A stretch of 64,000 bases of DNA from Sandaracinus sp. (GCA_002699025.1 PABA01000155.1:21505-85504), one strand, 5' to 3'. Positions 16,029 to 27,157 are shown, counted from the stretch's first letter. Numbers and translations: made by a program. The notes: generated from the letters alone by a model not told the origin.

Positions 16029-17384
16029 TCAGGGCCAGCTCACCTCGAGCCGCTTCATCTTCCGCCAGAGCGTCGTCGAGCTCAGGCCGAGCAGCTCCGC
16101 GGCCTTCTCCTTGTTCCCGTCCACCTCGCGCAGCACGTTCTCGATCGCCTCGCGCTCGGCCCGGTCCACCACGTCCTGCAGCGAGCGCGGCGACTTCTCG
16201 CTCTTCTTCTCCGAGCTCCGCATCTCCGGCGGGATGATGTCGTCGAGCTGGATGACCCCCTCGATGGCCAGCGCCACGCCCTGCTCGATGAGGTTCTCGA
16301 GCTCGCGGATGTTGCCCGGGTAGTCGTAGCGCGCGAGGTACTCGAGCACGCCGTCGCCGAGCTGCACGCCCCGCCGCCCCATCTTCGCGCCGTACTTCTT
16401 CAGGAAGTGCTCGGCGAGGAGCGGGATGTCCTCCTTCCGCTCGCGCAGCGGCGGGAGCACGAAGCGCGCGACGTTCAGCCGGTAGTAGAGGTCCTCGCGG
16501 AAGCGCTTCTCCTGGATGGACTCCTTCAGGTTCTGGTTCGTCGCGGCGATGATCCGCACGTCCACGTGGATCGACTTGTTGTCGCCGAGCCGGCGGATCT
16601 CCCCCTCCTGGATCGCGCGCAGCAGCTTCGCCTGGAAGCTCGGCGGCGTCTCGGCGATCTCGTCGAAGAAGAAGGTCCCCCCGTCGGCCTCCTCGAAGAG
16701 CCCCTTCCGCGCCGAGACGGCGCCCGTGAAGGCTCCGCGCACGTGCCCGAAGAGCTCGCTCTCGAGGAGCGTCTCGGTGATCGCCGCGCAGTTGATGCTC
16801 ACGAAGGGCCGGTCCGAGCGCTTCGAGTTCGCGTGGATGGCCCGCGCCACCAGCTCCTTGCCCGTGCCGCTCTCGCCGGTGATGAGCACGGTCGCCGGCG
16901 TCGGCGCGATGCGGATGATGCGCCCGAGCACGTCGCGGATGGCCTGCGAGCGCCCGATGATGTTCTCGAACTGGTAGCGGTCCCGGAACTCGGCGGCCAT
17001 CACCGAGACCTCGCCGGCGAGCTGGCGCTTCTCGAGGGCCTTGTCGACCTTCACCATCAGCTCTTCTTCCTCGAAGGGCTTCTGGATGTAGTCGGCGGCG
17101 CCGATGCGCATGGCCTCCACGGCGCTCTCGATGGTGCCGTAGGCGGTCATCACGATGACCTCCGTGAGCGGCGTGGTCTCCTTGGTGTGCCGGAGCACGG
17201 CCATGCCGTCCGTGGCGCCCATCTTCAGGTCCGTGAGGACCAGGTCGTAGCTCTCCTCGGAGGTCTTCTCGCAGGCGATGTCGCCATCGGCGGCCTCGTC
17301 GACGTCATGACCCGCGCCGCGGAGCATCATCGCGAGCGTGGTGCGCATGTTGCGCTGGTCGTCTACCACCAGGATCTTGGCCAT
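16029..17384 (-). CDS. NtrC-family sigma-54-dependent response regulator
   Basis: This 451-residue transcription activator has a receiver domain (residues 1-120: Asp52 in VLTDLKMGATDG, Thr80, Lys102), an AAA+ domain (about 137-375: Walker A GESGTGKE at 170-177, sigma-54 contact loop GAFTGA at 217-222, Walker B GTFFFDEI) and a C-terminal Fis-type helix-turn-helix (KAAELLGLSSTTLWRKMKRL). It drives sigma-54 promoters on phosphorylation by an unknown kinase. No histidine kinase gene is adjacent. I use the ATG at 17384; the frame upstream has no conserved sequence. The sigma-54-like promoter at 15808-15823 is the nearest candidate target. Confidence 0.95.
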   Translation of the reverse strand: MAKILVVDDQRNMRTTLAMMLRGAGHDVDEAADGDIACEKTSEESYDLVLTDLKMGATDGMAVLRHTKETTPLTEVIVMTAYGTIESAVEAMRIGAADYIQKPFEEEELMVKVDKALEKRQLAGEVSVMAAEFRDRYQFENIIGRSQAIRDVLGRIIRIAPTPATVLITGESGTGKELVARAIHANSKRSDRPFVSINCAAITETLLESELFGHVRGAFTGAVSARKGLFEEADGGTFFFDEIAETPPSFQAKLLRAIQEGEIRRLGDNKSIHVDVRIIAATNQNLKESIQEKRFREDLYYRLNVARFVLPPLRERKEDIPLLAEHFLKKYGAKMGRRGVQLGDGVLEYLARYDYPGNIRELENLIEQGVALAIEGVIQLDDIIPPEMRSSEKKSEKSPRSLQDVVDRAEREAIENVLREVDGNKEKAAELLGLSSTTLWRKMKRLEVSWP

Positions 17385-17548
17385 CGTTCTCCGCGTCCCT
17401 CCGAGGGAGCCCATGTTCGGCGGCCGAGGGGGGCTCCTGCAAGCCTCGGCCGCGCCGCCCCCGCATCCGTCGCCGCGTGGCGAAGCGCTCCGTCGACGGG
17501 CGCCGGCGCACACCGCGAGCCTGCGCGCCTCGGGGCCGTGCGTTCGTC

Positions 17549-17743
17549 TCAGTCCACCTCGAGCGCCGGCGGCGGCCCGAGCGCCGGCCGGGCCGGGCCG
17601 CGCTCCTCGAGCGCCTCGCCGAGCGTCCGCACGTCCTCGAGATACTGGCGCCCGAGCGAGACCGCGTAGCCGGCCATGACGAGCGCCACGAGCGCCACGG
17701 CCAGGGCCGCCGCCGCGAGGCCGCGCGCCATCCGGTCGCTCAC
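17549..17743 (-). CDS. Small membrane protein, last gene of the HD operon
   Basis: This 64-residue product has a GTG start at 17743 that overlaps the stop of the upstream gene (GTGA). One strongly hydrophobic helix (LAAAALAVALVALVMAGYAV, residues 9-28) is followed by a short helix RQYLEDVRTLGEALEERG and a Pro-rich tail. I recognise no family. The overlap and conserved frame suggest it is real and co-translated with the exported 346-residue protein. Confidence 0.6.
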   Translation of the reverse strand: MSDRMARGLAAAALAVALVALVMAGYAVSLGRQYLEDVRTLGEALEERGPARPALGPPPALEVD

Positions 17744-18780
17744 GCCTCGCCCCCGGCGCCGTCCTCCTCGCTCGCCGCGGCCTCTTCGGCCGCCGCGGCC
17801 TCCGCCTCGAGCACGGAGCGGAGATCCTCCACGCGCTGCTCGACGTAGCCCCGGCCGCGCACGCGGAAGGGCGTCGGCTCGCCCTCGAAGGTCCCCGTGA
17901 CGGCGTCGAAGTCGTAGCGCTCGGCGTCGTAGACCAGCTCCACGATGGGCGTGACCTCGTAGACGCCGGGCACGGCGAAGGTGTCCTCGGGGCACCAGCG
18001 CGCCGTGTCGACGCTCGTCCGGGAGGGGCGACGGAGCGAGCGGTAGAAGTCGACGATGGGGACGATCGGCTGGCGCGGGACGGCGCAGGTCACGGTGCCG
18101 AGCGGGCCGCGCACGCGGAGCGAGAAGAGATCGTCGCGCAGGTAGACGCGCCCACCCCGGCCGCGGATGGTCAGGCGGGCCGGGGGCGTGGCGCTCCGGG
18201 TGCTCACGGGGCGCACGCTGACCTGCACCACCGGGGCGTCCTCGTCTTCGCCCTCGCCGCCCTCCCCTTCGTCCGCCGGCGGCTGCCACGCGAGGGTCTC
18301 GCCCGCGACCCGATGGGGCGGCCGGCGCTCGTCCTCCGCGCGCGCGACGAAGCGCCCTCGGCCCCGCCCGCGGAAGCCGTAGGCGACCTCGATCTCCGCC
18401 GGCCGCGCGCCGAGGGCCGCGAGGGTGCGCCCCCAACACAGCTCGCGGAGGTCGACCCACTCCTCGTGCGTCTCGCCGGCCTCGAAGGCCCGGGTCCGCG
18501 TCTCCTCCACGCGCCGCGGCGGGTCCGGGTGGCGGCAGACGGTGCGGCGGCGGCTCCCCTCGGGCTGGACGCGGAGCTGGAGCAGGCGCCGATCGGCGAC
18601 CACCTCCTGCGCCACCGGGGAGGTGAGCGTCCAGCGGACGATCCACGGGCCCGCCTCGGGCCAGGGCGCGAGGCGCACGTCGAGGCGCGGGGCCTCCTCG
18701 TCCTGGGCCGCGGCCGGCGAGGGAGCCGAGAGGCCGAGCGCGAGCGCCGCGAGGGCGAGCGTGAGGAGCGGACGGATCAT
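17740..18780 (-). CDS. Exported protein of unknown function
   Basis: The 346-residue protein starts MIRPLLTLALAALALGLSA, a signal peptide cleaved near PSPAAAQ, so it is secreted or periplasmic. The mature part is rich in beta strands with paired Cys (TVCRHPDP, LRELCWGR, VTCAVPRQP, ARWCPEDTF), an acidic spacer DEGEGGEGEDED around residue 170, and an Ala/Glu-rich coiled C-terminus. The frame VPGVYEVTPIVELVY resembles an immunoglobulin-like strand. No family was recognised. It is coupled by ATGA to the HD gene upstream and by GTGA to the small membrane gene downstream. Confidence 0.7.
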   Translation of the reverse strand: MIRPLLTLALAALALGLSAPSPAAAQDEEAPRLDVRLAPWPEAGPWIVRWTLTSPVAQEVVADRRLLQLRVQPEGSRRRTVCRHPDPPRRVEETRTRAFEAGETHEEWVDLRELCWGRTLAALGARPAEIEVAYGFRGRGRGRFVARAEDERRPPHRVAGETLAWQPPADEGEGGEGEDEDAPVVQVSVRPVSTRSATPPARLTIRGRGGRVYLRDDLFSLRVRGPLGTVTCAVPRQPIVPIVDFYRSLRRPSRTSVDTARWCPEDTFAVPGVYEVTPIVELVYDAERYDFDAVTGTFEGEPTPFRVRGRGYVEQRVEDLRSVLEAEAAAAEEAAASEEDGAGGEA

Positions 18781-20114
18781 GCGAGGTCCTCCAGGGGGGT
18801 GGCGTCCGGCGCGAGCAGCTCGCCGATGGCGTCGAGCACGCGCTCGCGGTGACGCGCCGGGAAGATGAGCCGCGGGTGGCGCACGCGCTTGCCGCGGAGC
18901 TGATGCAAGAGGAAGGAGCAGTCGCCGAGGCGCTGGATGGGCCGGTGGGAGATGAGCACCCAGAGCCCCTCCGTGCTCGCGCCGGCGGGCTCCGAATAGG
19001 GCACGTCGGAGGCGACGTCGAGGAAGACGCGGAGGTCGGCCCGGTCGCCGGCCGAACGCACGACCTCGCTCGCCCGCGCGTGGATCTCGGCCCAGCCGCG
19101 CTCGTCGGCCGGGAGCGGGACGGTCTTGGGGAGCCGGCGCGTCTGGAGCCGCGAGGCGAGCTCCGCGAGGAGCGGGTCCGGGCTCGACTGCCAGCGGTGG
19201 AAGCTGTGCAGGAGCGCCGCGTCGTCGAGGTCGAGGTAGGCGCCGAGGCCCACGGTCTCGCCCTTCGCGGCCGCCTCGAGCGCCGGCGGGAGCCCCTCGG
19301 GGGGCCGGCCGTCGCGCGTGAGCTCGCCGACCCGCGCGAAGATGCCACGGATCAGCGCCTCGGCCGCCCGCGTGGCCTTGTGGTGGTAGACCTGCTGGAA
19401 CATGTAGTGGCGCCCGAGGAAGAAACCCTCGACGGGCGGCAGGCCCTTCCGCCCCTCCACGGCGAGGACCCACTCGCCCTCGCCGCCGGCCTCGACGTAG
19501 CCGAAGTTGAGCGCGCGGAGCAGCCAGTCGAGGTCGTAGAGCCCGTAGGAGACGCCCGTCATGTGGCTGTCGCGGAGGAGGTAGTCCGCGCGATCGACGT
19601 CGAGGGTCCCGCTCACGGCCCGGGACAGCCAGGGCAGCCGGTGGCGCCCCTGGAGGATCGCGCCGACGCGCTCGCTCATGCCCGCCGAGAGGGTCTCGAG
19701 GGCGCGGTGTACTTCCGTCCCCTCGTCGCGGATCGCCTCGAGGGTCCAGTCCTCGTGGTGCTTCGAGCCGGGCTGCACCTCCTCGAAGAGGTGCGAGAAG
19801 GGGCCGTGGCCGAGGTCGTGGAGGAGCGCGGCCGCGAGCCCGTCGCGCGCGGCCTCCTCGTCGAGGCGGCGATCGGCCGGGAGTGGGCCGTGGATGCGGC
19901 GCACGCGGCGCTGGAGGCGCGTCATCACGTGGGCCGCGCCGATCGCATGCGAGAAGCGCGAGTGCTCGGCGCCGGGGAAGACGAGGGAGGTCAGGCCGAG
20001 CTGGCGGATGCGGCGGAGACGCTGCACCTCGCGGGTCGCGAGGAGGGTCATGACGACCGTCTCCGCGTCGTCCTCGAAGTCGACGAGGCCATGGACGGGA
20101 TCGCGGAGGATCAC
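18777..20114 (-). CDS. HD-superfamily phosphohydrolase (COG1078/YwfO-like, dGTPase-related)
   Basis: The 445-residue protein (GTG start) has the complete metal site of the dGTPase/SAMHD1-like HD family: His in HSRFSHAIGAAHV, the HD pair in LLHDLGHGPFSHLFE and the distal Asp in VDRADYLLRDSHMTG. Its opening MILRDPVHGLVDFED is diagnostic of COG1078. Members hydrolyse dNTPs or act in nucleotide signalling; the substrate here is unknown. It is the first gene of a three-gene operon with an exported protein and a small membrane protein, an unusual setting for a cytoplasmic nucleotidase. It is divergent from the lipoprotein gene at 20327, with a 212-bp shared upstream region. Confidence 0.85.
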   Translation of the reverse strand: MILRDPVHGLVDFEDDAETVVMTLLATREVQRLRRIRQLGLTSLVFPGAEHSRFSHAIGAAHVMTRLQRRVRRIHGPLPADRRLDEEAARDGLAAALLHDLGHGPFSHLFEEVQPGSKHHEDWTLEAIRDEGTEVHRALETLSAGMSERVGAILQGRHRLPWLSRAVSGTLDVDRADYLLRDSHMTGVSYGLYDLDWLLRALNFGYVEAGGEGEWVLAVEGRKGLPPVEGFFLGRHYMFQQVYHHKATRAAEALIRGIFARVGELTRDGRPPEGLPPALEAAAKGETVGLGAYLDLDDAALLHSFHRWQSSPDPLLAELASRLQTRRLPKTVPLPADERGWAEIHARASEVVRSAGDRADLRVFLDVASDVPYSEPAGASTEGLWVLISHRPIQRLGDCSFLLHQLRGKRVRHPRLIFPARHRERVLDAIGELLAPDATPLEDLA

Positions 20115-20326
20115 GGCGCGGAACGTAGTGCGCGATGCTTCGGGGTGAAAGGGGACGGGCCGTCCGGGGGTGCGAGGGCGGGGTCACCCCATCTCGCAGC
20201 CACGGCCGGATCCTCAGCTCTCGCATCGGATCGCACAGGGCACGGGCGCGGCGGAACCCGGGCCGACGGGCGGTGTCGAGGAGAGGCGCACCGGTGGTAT
20301 ACGGTCGACGTGGAGGCGAGAGGCTG

Positions 20327-21226
20327 ATGGGGACGCGAGATCGACGGGCTTCGAAGACGGTCGGCCGCGGCGCGGCGCTGCTGGCGCTGACGATGGCGCT
20401 GGGGATGACGCTGGGCTGCGACGAGGGAGGCGCGCCCGAGGCGCAGCGGGCCTTGCTCCAGGAGCACGTGCCGCGCGTGAAGGAGCTCCTGCGGCAGGAT
20501 CGGGAGCGGCACCGAGCGGGGGTGCGCGAGGCCGCCCAGCTCCTGAAGCGGGGCTTCGGGGTGCCCGACGCGGAGACGCGGGAGCGGCAGATGCGCGTGG
20601 CCCTGGGGCGCATCCAGCAGCCGGCGGCGCGCGGGAGCGTGCCCCAGTTCATCGCGTCGCCGATGGCCTTCCTCGCGGCCGTGGACATCGACGGGACCGT
20701 GATCGCGCGGGACTCGGACGAGGACCACATGGCCGGGCAGCAGTGGAAGGAGCGCTATGCGTCGGTGCGCGAGGCCCTCGAGGAGGGGAACGTCACCTAC
20801 GAGCTCGCGGAGTTCCCGGCGATCGAGGAGGGGCAGCCCTCGAGCTTCTCGATGATCTTCACGGCGCCCGTGCAGCACGAGGGGCAGCGCGTCGGCGCCG
20901 TCACGGCGGGGATCCCGCTCTGGCGCGAGGCGCAGCGGCTGAGCCGGCAGCTGCGCATCGACCACGCCGAGGCCATCGAGGCGGGGCTGACGCTCTGGGT
21001 CTACATGTACCGGGGCGACCGGGTCTTCTACGGGCCGGACGCCCCGCCGGAGCTGAACGAGGTGGTGCCGGACGCGGCGACGCGGCGGGCCGGGCTCGAG
21101 CGGAGCCCCGGCGGCTTCACGAGGGACCTGCAGCTCTACACGCGCTGGTACGGCTACGCGGTGGTGCCGACGCCGGCCATCGGCGAGGACGCGGGCATCA
21201 TCGTCTTCCGGGCCGAGGCGCCGTAG
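20327..21226 (+). CDS. Lipoprotein with a sensor-like domain
   Basis: The 299-residue protein begins with a basic n-region and LALTMALGMTLGC, a lipobox at about residue 30. Residues 40-75 are a charged helix (VPRVKELLRQDRERHRAGVR). The rest has the alternation of a PAS/Cache-like sensor (FLAAVDIDGTVIARDSDEDHM, MIFTAPVQHEGQRVGAVTAGIPL), the last part being the typical Cache closing strand. It lacks a transmembrane anchor and output domain, so it may be a free ligand-binding lipoprotein. GGAGGCGAG precedes the ATG. It stands alone, divergent from the HD operon. Confidence 0.7.
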   Translation: MGTRDRRASKTVGRGAALLALTMALGMTLGCDEGGAPEAQRALLQEHVPRVKELLRQDRERHRAGVREAAQLLKRGFGVPDAETRERQMRVALGRIQQPAARGSVPQFIASPMAFLAAVDIDGTVIARDSDEDHMAGQQWKERYASVREALEEGNVTYELAEFPAIEEGQPSSFSMIFTAPVQHEGQRVGAVTAGIPLWREAQRLSRQLRIDHAEAIEAGLTLWVYMYRGDRVFYGPDAPPELNEVVPDAATRRAGLERSPGGFTRDLQLYTRWYGYAVVPTPAIGEDAGIIVFRAEAP

Positions 21227-21388
21227 GAGCGTGTGGCGCCTCGGCGCCAGAGGCCCCGCGGGCGGGACGAGCCCATCTCGCTCCCTCCCCTCACTCTCGA
21301 GAGAGCGCCCTTCCTCGCTTCGCAGACGGACGAGCTGGACCCGTCGCGATCCACGCTCCGCCCAGCGCCCATGCGCGACGCGCGCCCG

Positions 21389-21964
21389 CTACGGGGCGTC
21401 GTCGAGCGGGCCCAGGACCCAGTGCTGCCCGACATCCGGGACGCCGGCGAGGATCGGGCCCACCACGAGAAAAGGGAGGCCGAGGGCGAAGGCCGTGAGG
21501 GGGTCGAAGCGGTCGCGCTGGGCAGCGGCGAGCGCGGCGCTGAAGGCCGGGCCGATGATGCCGAAGACCAGGCCGAGGAGGCGGACCCAGCGGCGCGAGC
21601 GGCGCCAGACGCGCACGCGCAAGGGCCCACCGATGACGGCCTCGCCCGCCTCCAGGAAGCCGCGGTCGTCCGAGAGGGCCAGCCGGTAGACATCCGGCGG
21701 AAGGGAGGGCGTGCAGGGCATCTCGCAGATGGGCCGGTAGCGCCAGGCGTCGCCGCCGCCGGTCTCCGAATGGGCGACGTGGCCGTTCGCGAAGTGGATG
21801 GAGATGCCCCGCTCGTGGCGGTCGAGCTCCGTGGCCGCGTGCAGGGTCGTCCCGGGCCCGCCTTCGAAGCGCACCGGGACCGGCTGCGCCGCGGCCCGCG
21901 CCGCCCCGAGCGACCCGAGCAGCACGGCCACGGCGATCACGTGGACGATTCCGACCTTCCTCAT
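21389..21964 (-). CDS. Exported protein with a membrane helix
   Basis: A 191-residue product with signal peptide MRKVGIVHVIAVAVLLGSLG (cleaved near ARAAAQ). It has a beta-rich segment containing two Cys (ICEMPCTPSLP), a strand GFLEAGEAVIGGPLRVRVW, then hydrophobic stretches LLGLVFGIIGPAFSAALAAA and FALGLPFLVVGPILAGV, so it is probably an inner-membrane protein with its N-terminal half outside. The upstream ATG at 21982 is possible. This architecture is common in myxobacteria, and I know no function for it. It converges on the lipoprotein gene at 20327. Confidence 0.65.
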   Translation of the reverse strand: MRKVGIVHVIAVAVLLGSLGAARAAAQPVPVRFEGGPGTTLHAATELDRHERGISIHFANGHVAHSETGGGDAWRYRPICEMPCTPSLPPDVYRLALSDDRGFLEAGEAVIGGPLRVRVWRRSRRWVRLLGLVFGIIGPAFSAALAAAQRDRFDPLTAFALGLPFLVVGPILAGVPDVGQHWVLGPLDDAP

Positions 21965-22548
21965 CGCGCGATGTCCTGACATGCGCGCCCCGTCTCGTCC
22001 CGCCCCCCCCCGCCGATTTCCTCCCCACCGCCCGCAGCCCCCCGCCCAAGCGAGCCCCGCGAACGGCCCCGATTCGAAGAACCGAGCATCCGGCGGGCGC
22101 CCCGACCCGAAGGCCAGCCCATCCCACAGCGACGAACCCACCGCGACGCCGACGACGCAGCTGGGAGAGAAGCGCACCGGCCGCGACACCGGCAAAGCCC
22201 CCCACTGCGAAGGGGAGCGCACCCACCGCGACAGCGGCAAAGCCCCCCTACTGCGAAGGGGAGCGCCCTGGCCGCGCACGCGGCGAAGTCCCGCCACTGC
22301 AAAGGGGAGCGCCCTGGCTGCGCACGCGGCGAAGTCACCTCAGCGCGAAGGGGAGCGCCCTGGCCGCGCACGCGGCGAAGTCACCTTGCTGCGAAGGGGA
22401 GCGCCCCCATCTCCGCCCCGTAGCCCGGCCCCACGGAGCCGCGTTCGTGTGCCGTCGAAGAACCGACCCGTGTGACGCGGCCGGAGGCCGCGCCGAGCCG
22501 CCCACGGCGGCGCTGGCAAGCCAAATAGCGAGCGCAGCGAGCGCAAGA
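21965..22548. other. Non-coding region with tandem repeats
   Basis: This 584-bp stretch between an exported-protein gene and polA has no supported gene. Most of it is the 46-bp repeat block described separately. The open frames here are low in coding character (Pro/Arg/Ser-rich). Confidence 0.7.
22163..22410. repeat. About 5.4 tandem copies of a 46-bp unit
   Basis: The landmark GCGAAGGGGAGCGCCC recurs with its GAAGGGGAGC core at 22209, 22255, 22300, 22347 and 22393 (steps 46, 45, 47, 46), and a degenerate copy starts near 22163. Each unit contains a short inverted motif GCCGCGCACGCGGC in the later copies. Copies diverge from right to left, as expected for an array growing at one end. It lies downstream of polA. 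Confidence 0.85.
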
Positions 22549-25356
22549 TCAGTGCGCAGCGCCCCAGTCGGCGCCCCAGCCCACGTCCACCACCAGCGGC
22601 ACGGCGAGCTCCATCACGCCCTCCATGGTCTCGCGGACCAGCGGCTCCACCGCCTCCCGCTCCCCCTCGGGCACCTCGAAGACCAGCTCGTCGTGCACGG
22701 TCAGGATCATCCGCGCGCCGAGCTCCGCCTTCCGCAGCCGCCGGTGCAGCTGCACCATCGCCAGCTTGATGATGTCCGCCGCCGTCCCCTGGATCGGCGT
22801 GTTCCGCGCGACCCGCTCGGCCGCGTGCCGCAGCGAGGGGTTCCGGCTCCGGATGTCGTTCACGGCCCGCCGCCGCCCGAGGAGCGTCGCCACATAGCCC
22901 GTGCTCCGCGCCTCCTCGACCAGCTCGTCCATGTAGCGCTGCACGCCCGCGTAGCGCGCGAAGAAGGCGTCGATGTAGCGCCGCGCCTCGGTCTTCGAGG
23001 TGCCGAGGTTCTTCGCGAGCGCCCACTGGGTCTGCCCGTAGATGACGGCGAAGTTCACCGTCTTCGCCTGCCCCCGCTGCTCCCGCGTCACGTCCGCCGC
23101 GTCGCACTCGAAGAGCGCCGTCGCCGTCCGCACGTGAACGTCCTCGCCCTTGCCGTAGGCGTCGAGGAGCTCCGGATCCTGGCTGAGGTGCGCGAGCACG
23201 CGGAGCTCGATCTGCGAGTAGTCCGCCGCCAGCAAGAGGTGCCCCTCGGCCGGCACGAAGGCGTCGCGGATCTTCCGCCCCATCTCGGTGCGGATCGGGA
23301 TGTTCTGCAGGTTCGGGTTGCTCGAGCTCAGCCGCCCGGTCGCCGCCACGGCCTGGTTGTAGCGCGTGTGCACGCGCCCGGTCTCCGGGTTCACGGCCGC
23401 CGGCAGCGCGTCGAGGTAGGTGCTCTTCAGCTTCGAGACCGTGCGGTGCTCGATGATCACCTTCGGCAGCTCGTGCTTCTCCGCGAGCTCCTCGAGCACG
23501 GAGGCGTCGGTCGAACGCGCCGTCTTCGTCCGCTTGATGACGGGCAGCTCGAGCTCGTCGAAGAGGATCGTCTCGAGCTGGCGCGGCGAGCCCACATTGA
23601 ACTCGTGCCCCGCGAGCTCCTGGGCCTTCTTCTCGAGGGCCTCCATCTCCGCGCCGGCCGCCTCGCTCATCTTCTCGAGGAGCGCCGCGTCGATGCGCAC
23701 GCCCAGCCGCTCCATGTCCGCGAGCACGTGCGCCAGCGGGAGCTCGAGCGCGTGGAAGAGGCGCTTGAAGTCGCCGAAGTCCATGCGCGGCTCGATGTAG
23801 CGGCTCAGGCGGAGCACGTAGTCCGCGTGGGCGCCGATGACCTCGGCCATCTCGCCCACCTCGACCTCGTCGGGCGCGCGCTTCTTGCCCTTCTTCGGGT
23901 GCGTGAGCGGGCGGAGCTTGGGGACCTCCACGTCGAGCTCGGCGCGGGCGACGGCCTCGAGGGCGTGGCTGTGGCGGCCCGGGTCGTAGAGGTAGTCGGC
24001 GAGCTGGAGATCGAAGCTCGCGCCGCGGAAGGTGACGCCGAGCCGGCTCCAGATCAGGTCCTGCGCCTTCACGTCCTCGGCGAGCTTCGGCAGCAGGCTG
24101 TTCTCGAGGAGCGGCTTCAGGATCGCGAGCACCTCGTCCTGGGGCAGCGGCTCTGGCGCGCCGATGTAGCGGTGCGCGATGGGGAGGTAGAGCGCCCTCC
24201 CCTCCATCCAGCTCAGGCCGACGCCGACCAGGTCGTCGACCAGCGGGTCGTCGCCGCTGAGCACGGTCGCGAGGGAGAGCGCGCCCGCCTCGCGGATGGC
24301 CGCCGCCGCCTCCTCGAGCGCGGCGATCGAATCGACGACCTCGACCTGCCCCTCGACCTGGGCCGTGGTGTCGAGGCGCGAGAGGAGCTGCGTGAACTCG
24401 AGCTCCGTGAAGAGCTGCTGCACCTTCGCCTCGTCGGCGCCGGGCCAGCGCACGGCGTCCTCGTCGAGCTCCACGTCGACGTCGTCGCGGAGCGTGACCA
24501 GCTCCCGGGAGAGCATGGCCTGCTCCTCGTTCGCCGCGAGCTTCTTCCGCGCGGCGCCCTTCACCTCGTCCAGGCTCTCGTAGAGCATGTCGAGGTCCGG
24601 GAACTGGCCGAGGAGCTTCGCCGCCGTCTTCACGCCGACGCCGGGCACGCCGGGCACGTTGTCCGAGCTGTCGCCCATGAGCGCGAGCAGATCGCGCACC
24701 TGGTGGGGAGGGACGCCGAACTTGTCGAAGGTCTCGGGCACGCCGAAGACCCGGTCGCGCATGGTGTCGTACATGACGACGCCGTCGCCGACGAGCTGGA
24801 GCAGATCCTTGTCGGCGCTGACGATGACCGCCTTCCAGCCCTTCTCGCGCGCCTGCTTCACGCAGGTGGCGATCACGTCGTCGGCCTCCATGCCGGCCTG
24901 CTCGAGCATGGGGACGCGCAGCGCGCCGAGCACCTCGTGGACCCGCTCGATCTGCTGGGAGAGATCCGGCGGCGGCTCGGGGCGGTTCGCCTTGTACTTG
25001 CCGTAGATGTCCTTGCGGAAGGAGCCGCCCTTGGCGTCGAGGGCCACGGCGAGGAGCTTCGGATCCCGCTCGTCGATGAGCTTCAGGAGCATCTTCGTCA
25101 CGCCGAGGACGGCGTGGGTGGGCTCGCCGCGGCTCGAGCTCATGGGCGGGAGCGCGAAGTAGGCGCGGAAGATGTAGCCGCTGATGTCGACGATGTAGAC
25201 CGTCTCGGCGTCCCCGGCCGGCGGCAGCTCCGTCGGCGCCGCGGCGACGGCCTCGGCCCCCGCCTCCTTCGCGCCGGTGTCCTTCGCGCCGGTGTCCTTC
25301 GCGCCGGCGTCCTTCGTGCCCTTCGCCGCCTTCTTCCCGCTCTTCTTCGCCGCCAT
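22549..25356 (-). CDS. polA: DNA polymerase I, proofreading motif degenerate
   Basis: The 935-residue protein has the 5'-3' exonuclease domain (residues 52-320: VDISGYIFRAY, GMEADDVIATC, SADKDLLQLV) and the family A polymerase domain (DYSQIELRVLAHLSQDPE, KTVNFAVIYGQ, TVHDELVFEVP). It fills gaps in repair and removes Okazaki primers. Residues 1-50 are an extra Ala/Lys/Gly/Thr-rich tail with a short repeat (DAGAKDTGAKDTGAKEAGA). In the middle domain the 3'-5' exonuclease motif I FDTE of E. coli is replaced by L362-A363-T364-V365, and motif II also lacks its Asp, so proofreading is presumably absent, as in Taq and many other PolI enzymes. It is divergent from ffh. Confidence 0.97.
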   Translation of the reverse strand: MAAKKSGKKAAKGTKDAGAKDTGAKDTGAKEAGAEAVAAAPTELPPAGDAETVYIVDISGYIFRAYFALPPMSSSRGEPTHAVLGVTKMLLKLIDERDPKLLAVALDAKGGSFRKDIYGKYKANRPEPPPDLSQQIERVHEVLGALRVPMLEQAGMEADDVIATCVKQAREKGWKAVIVSADKDLLQLVGDGVVMYDTMRDRVFGVPETFDKFGVPPHQVRDLLALMGDSSDNVPGVPGVGVKTAAKLLGQFPDLDMLYESLDEVKGAARKKLAANEEQAMLSRELVTLRDDVDVELDEDAVRWPGADEAKVQQLFTELEFTQLLSRLDTTAQVEGQVEVVDSIAALEEAAAAIREAGALSLATVLSGDDPLVDDLVGVGLSWMEGRALYLPIAHRYIGAPEPLPQDEVLAILKPLLENSLLPKLAEDVKAQDLIWSRLGVTFRGASFDLQLADYLYDPGRHSHALEAVARAELDVEVPKLRPLTHPKKGKKRAPDEVEVGEMAEVIGAHADYVLRLSRYIEPRMDFGDFKRLFHALELPLAHVLADMERLGVRIDAALLEKMSEAAGAEMEALEKKAQELAGHEFNVGSPRQLETILFDELELPVIKRTKTARSTDASVLEELAEKHELPKVIIEHRTVSKLKSTYLDALPAAVNPETGRVHTRYNQAVAATGRLSSSNPNLQNIPIRTEMGRKIRDAFVPAEGHLLLAADYSQIELRVLAHLSQDPELLDAYGKGEDVHVRTATALFECDAADVTREQRGQAKTVNFAVIYGQTQWALAKNLGTSKTEARRYIDAFFARYAGVQRYMDELVEEARSTGYVATLLGRRRAVNDIRSRNPSLRHAAERVARNTPIQGTAADIIKLAMVQLHRRLRKAELGARMILTVHDELVFEVPEGEREAVEPLVRETMEGVMELAVPLVVDVGWGADWGAAH

Positions 25357-25537
25357 CGCGCGGGACGATTGCGCGGGCCTCCGGTGGGGTCAACCGGCCC
25401 TCCCCGGGCGCCCCCCGCGGTTGCGCCCCCGAGATCCGCCGTGCTACGTCGACGCGTCCGGCCGACCGTCGGGGCCTCCCTGCCCCACGGCGCCCCTCGA
25501 CCGCCGGCGGGCCCCGCCCGCGGAGTCACCGACCCCC

Positions 25538-27157
<1,620 letters not shown>

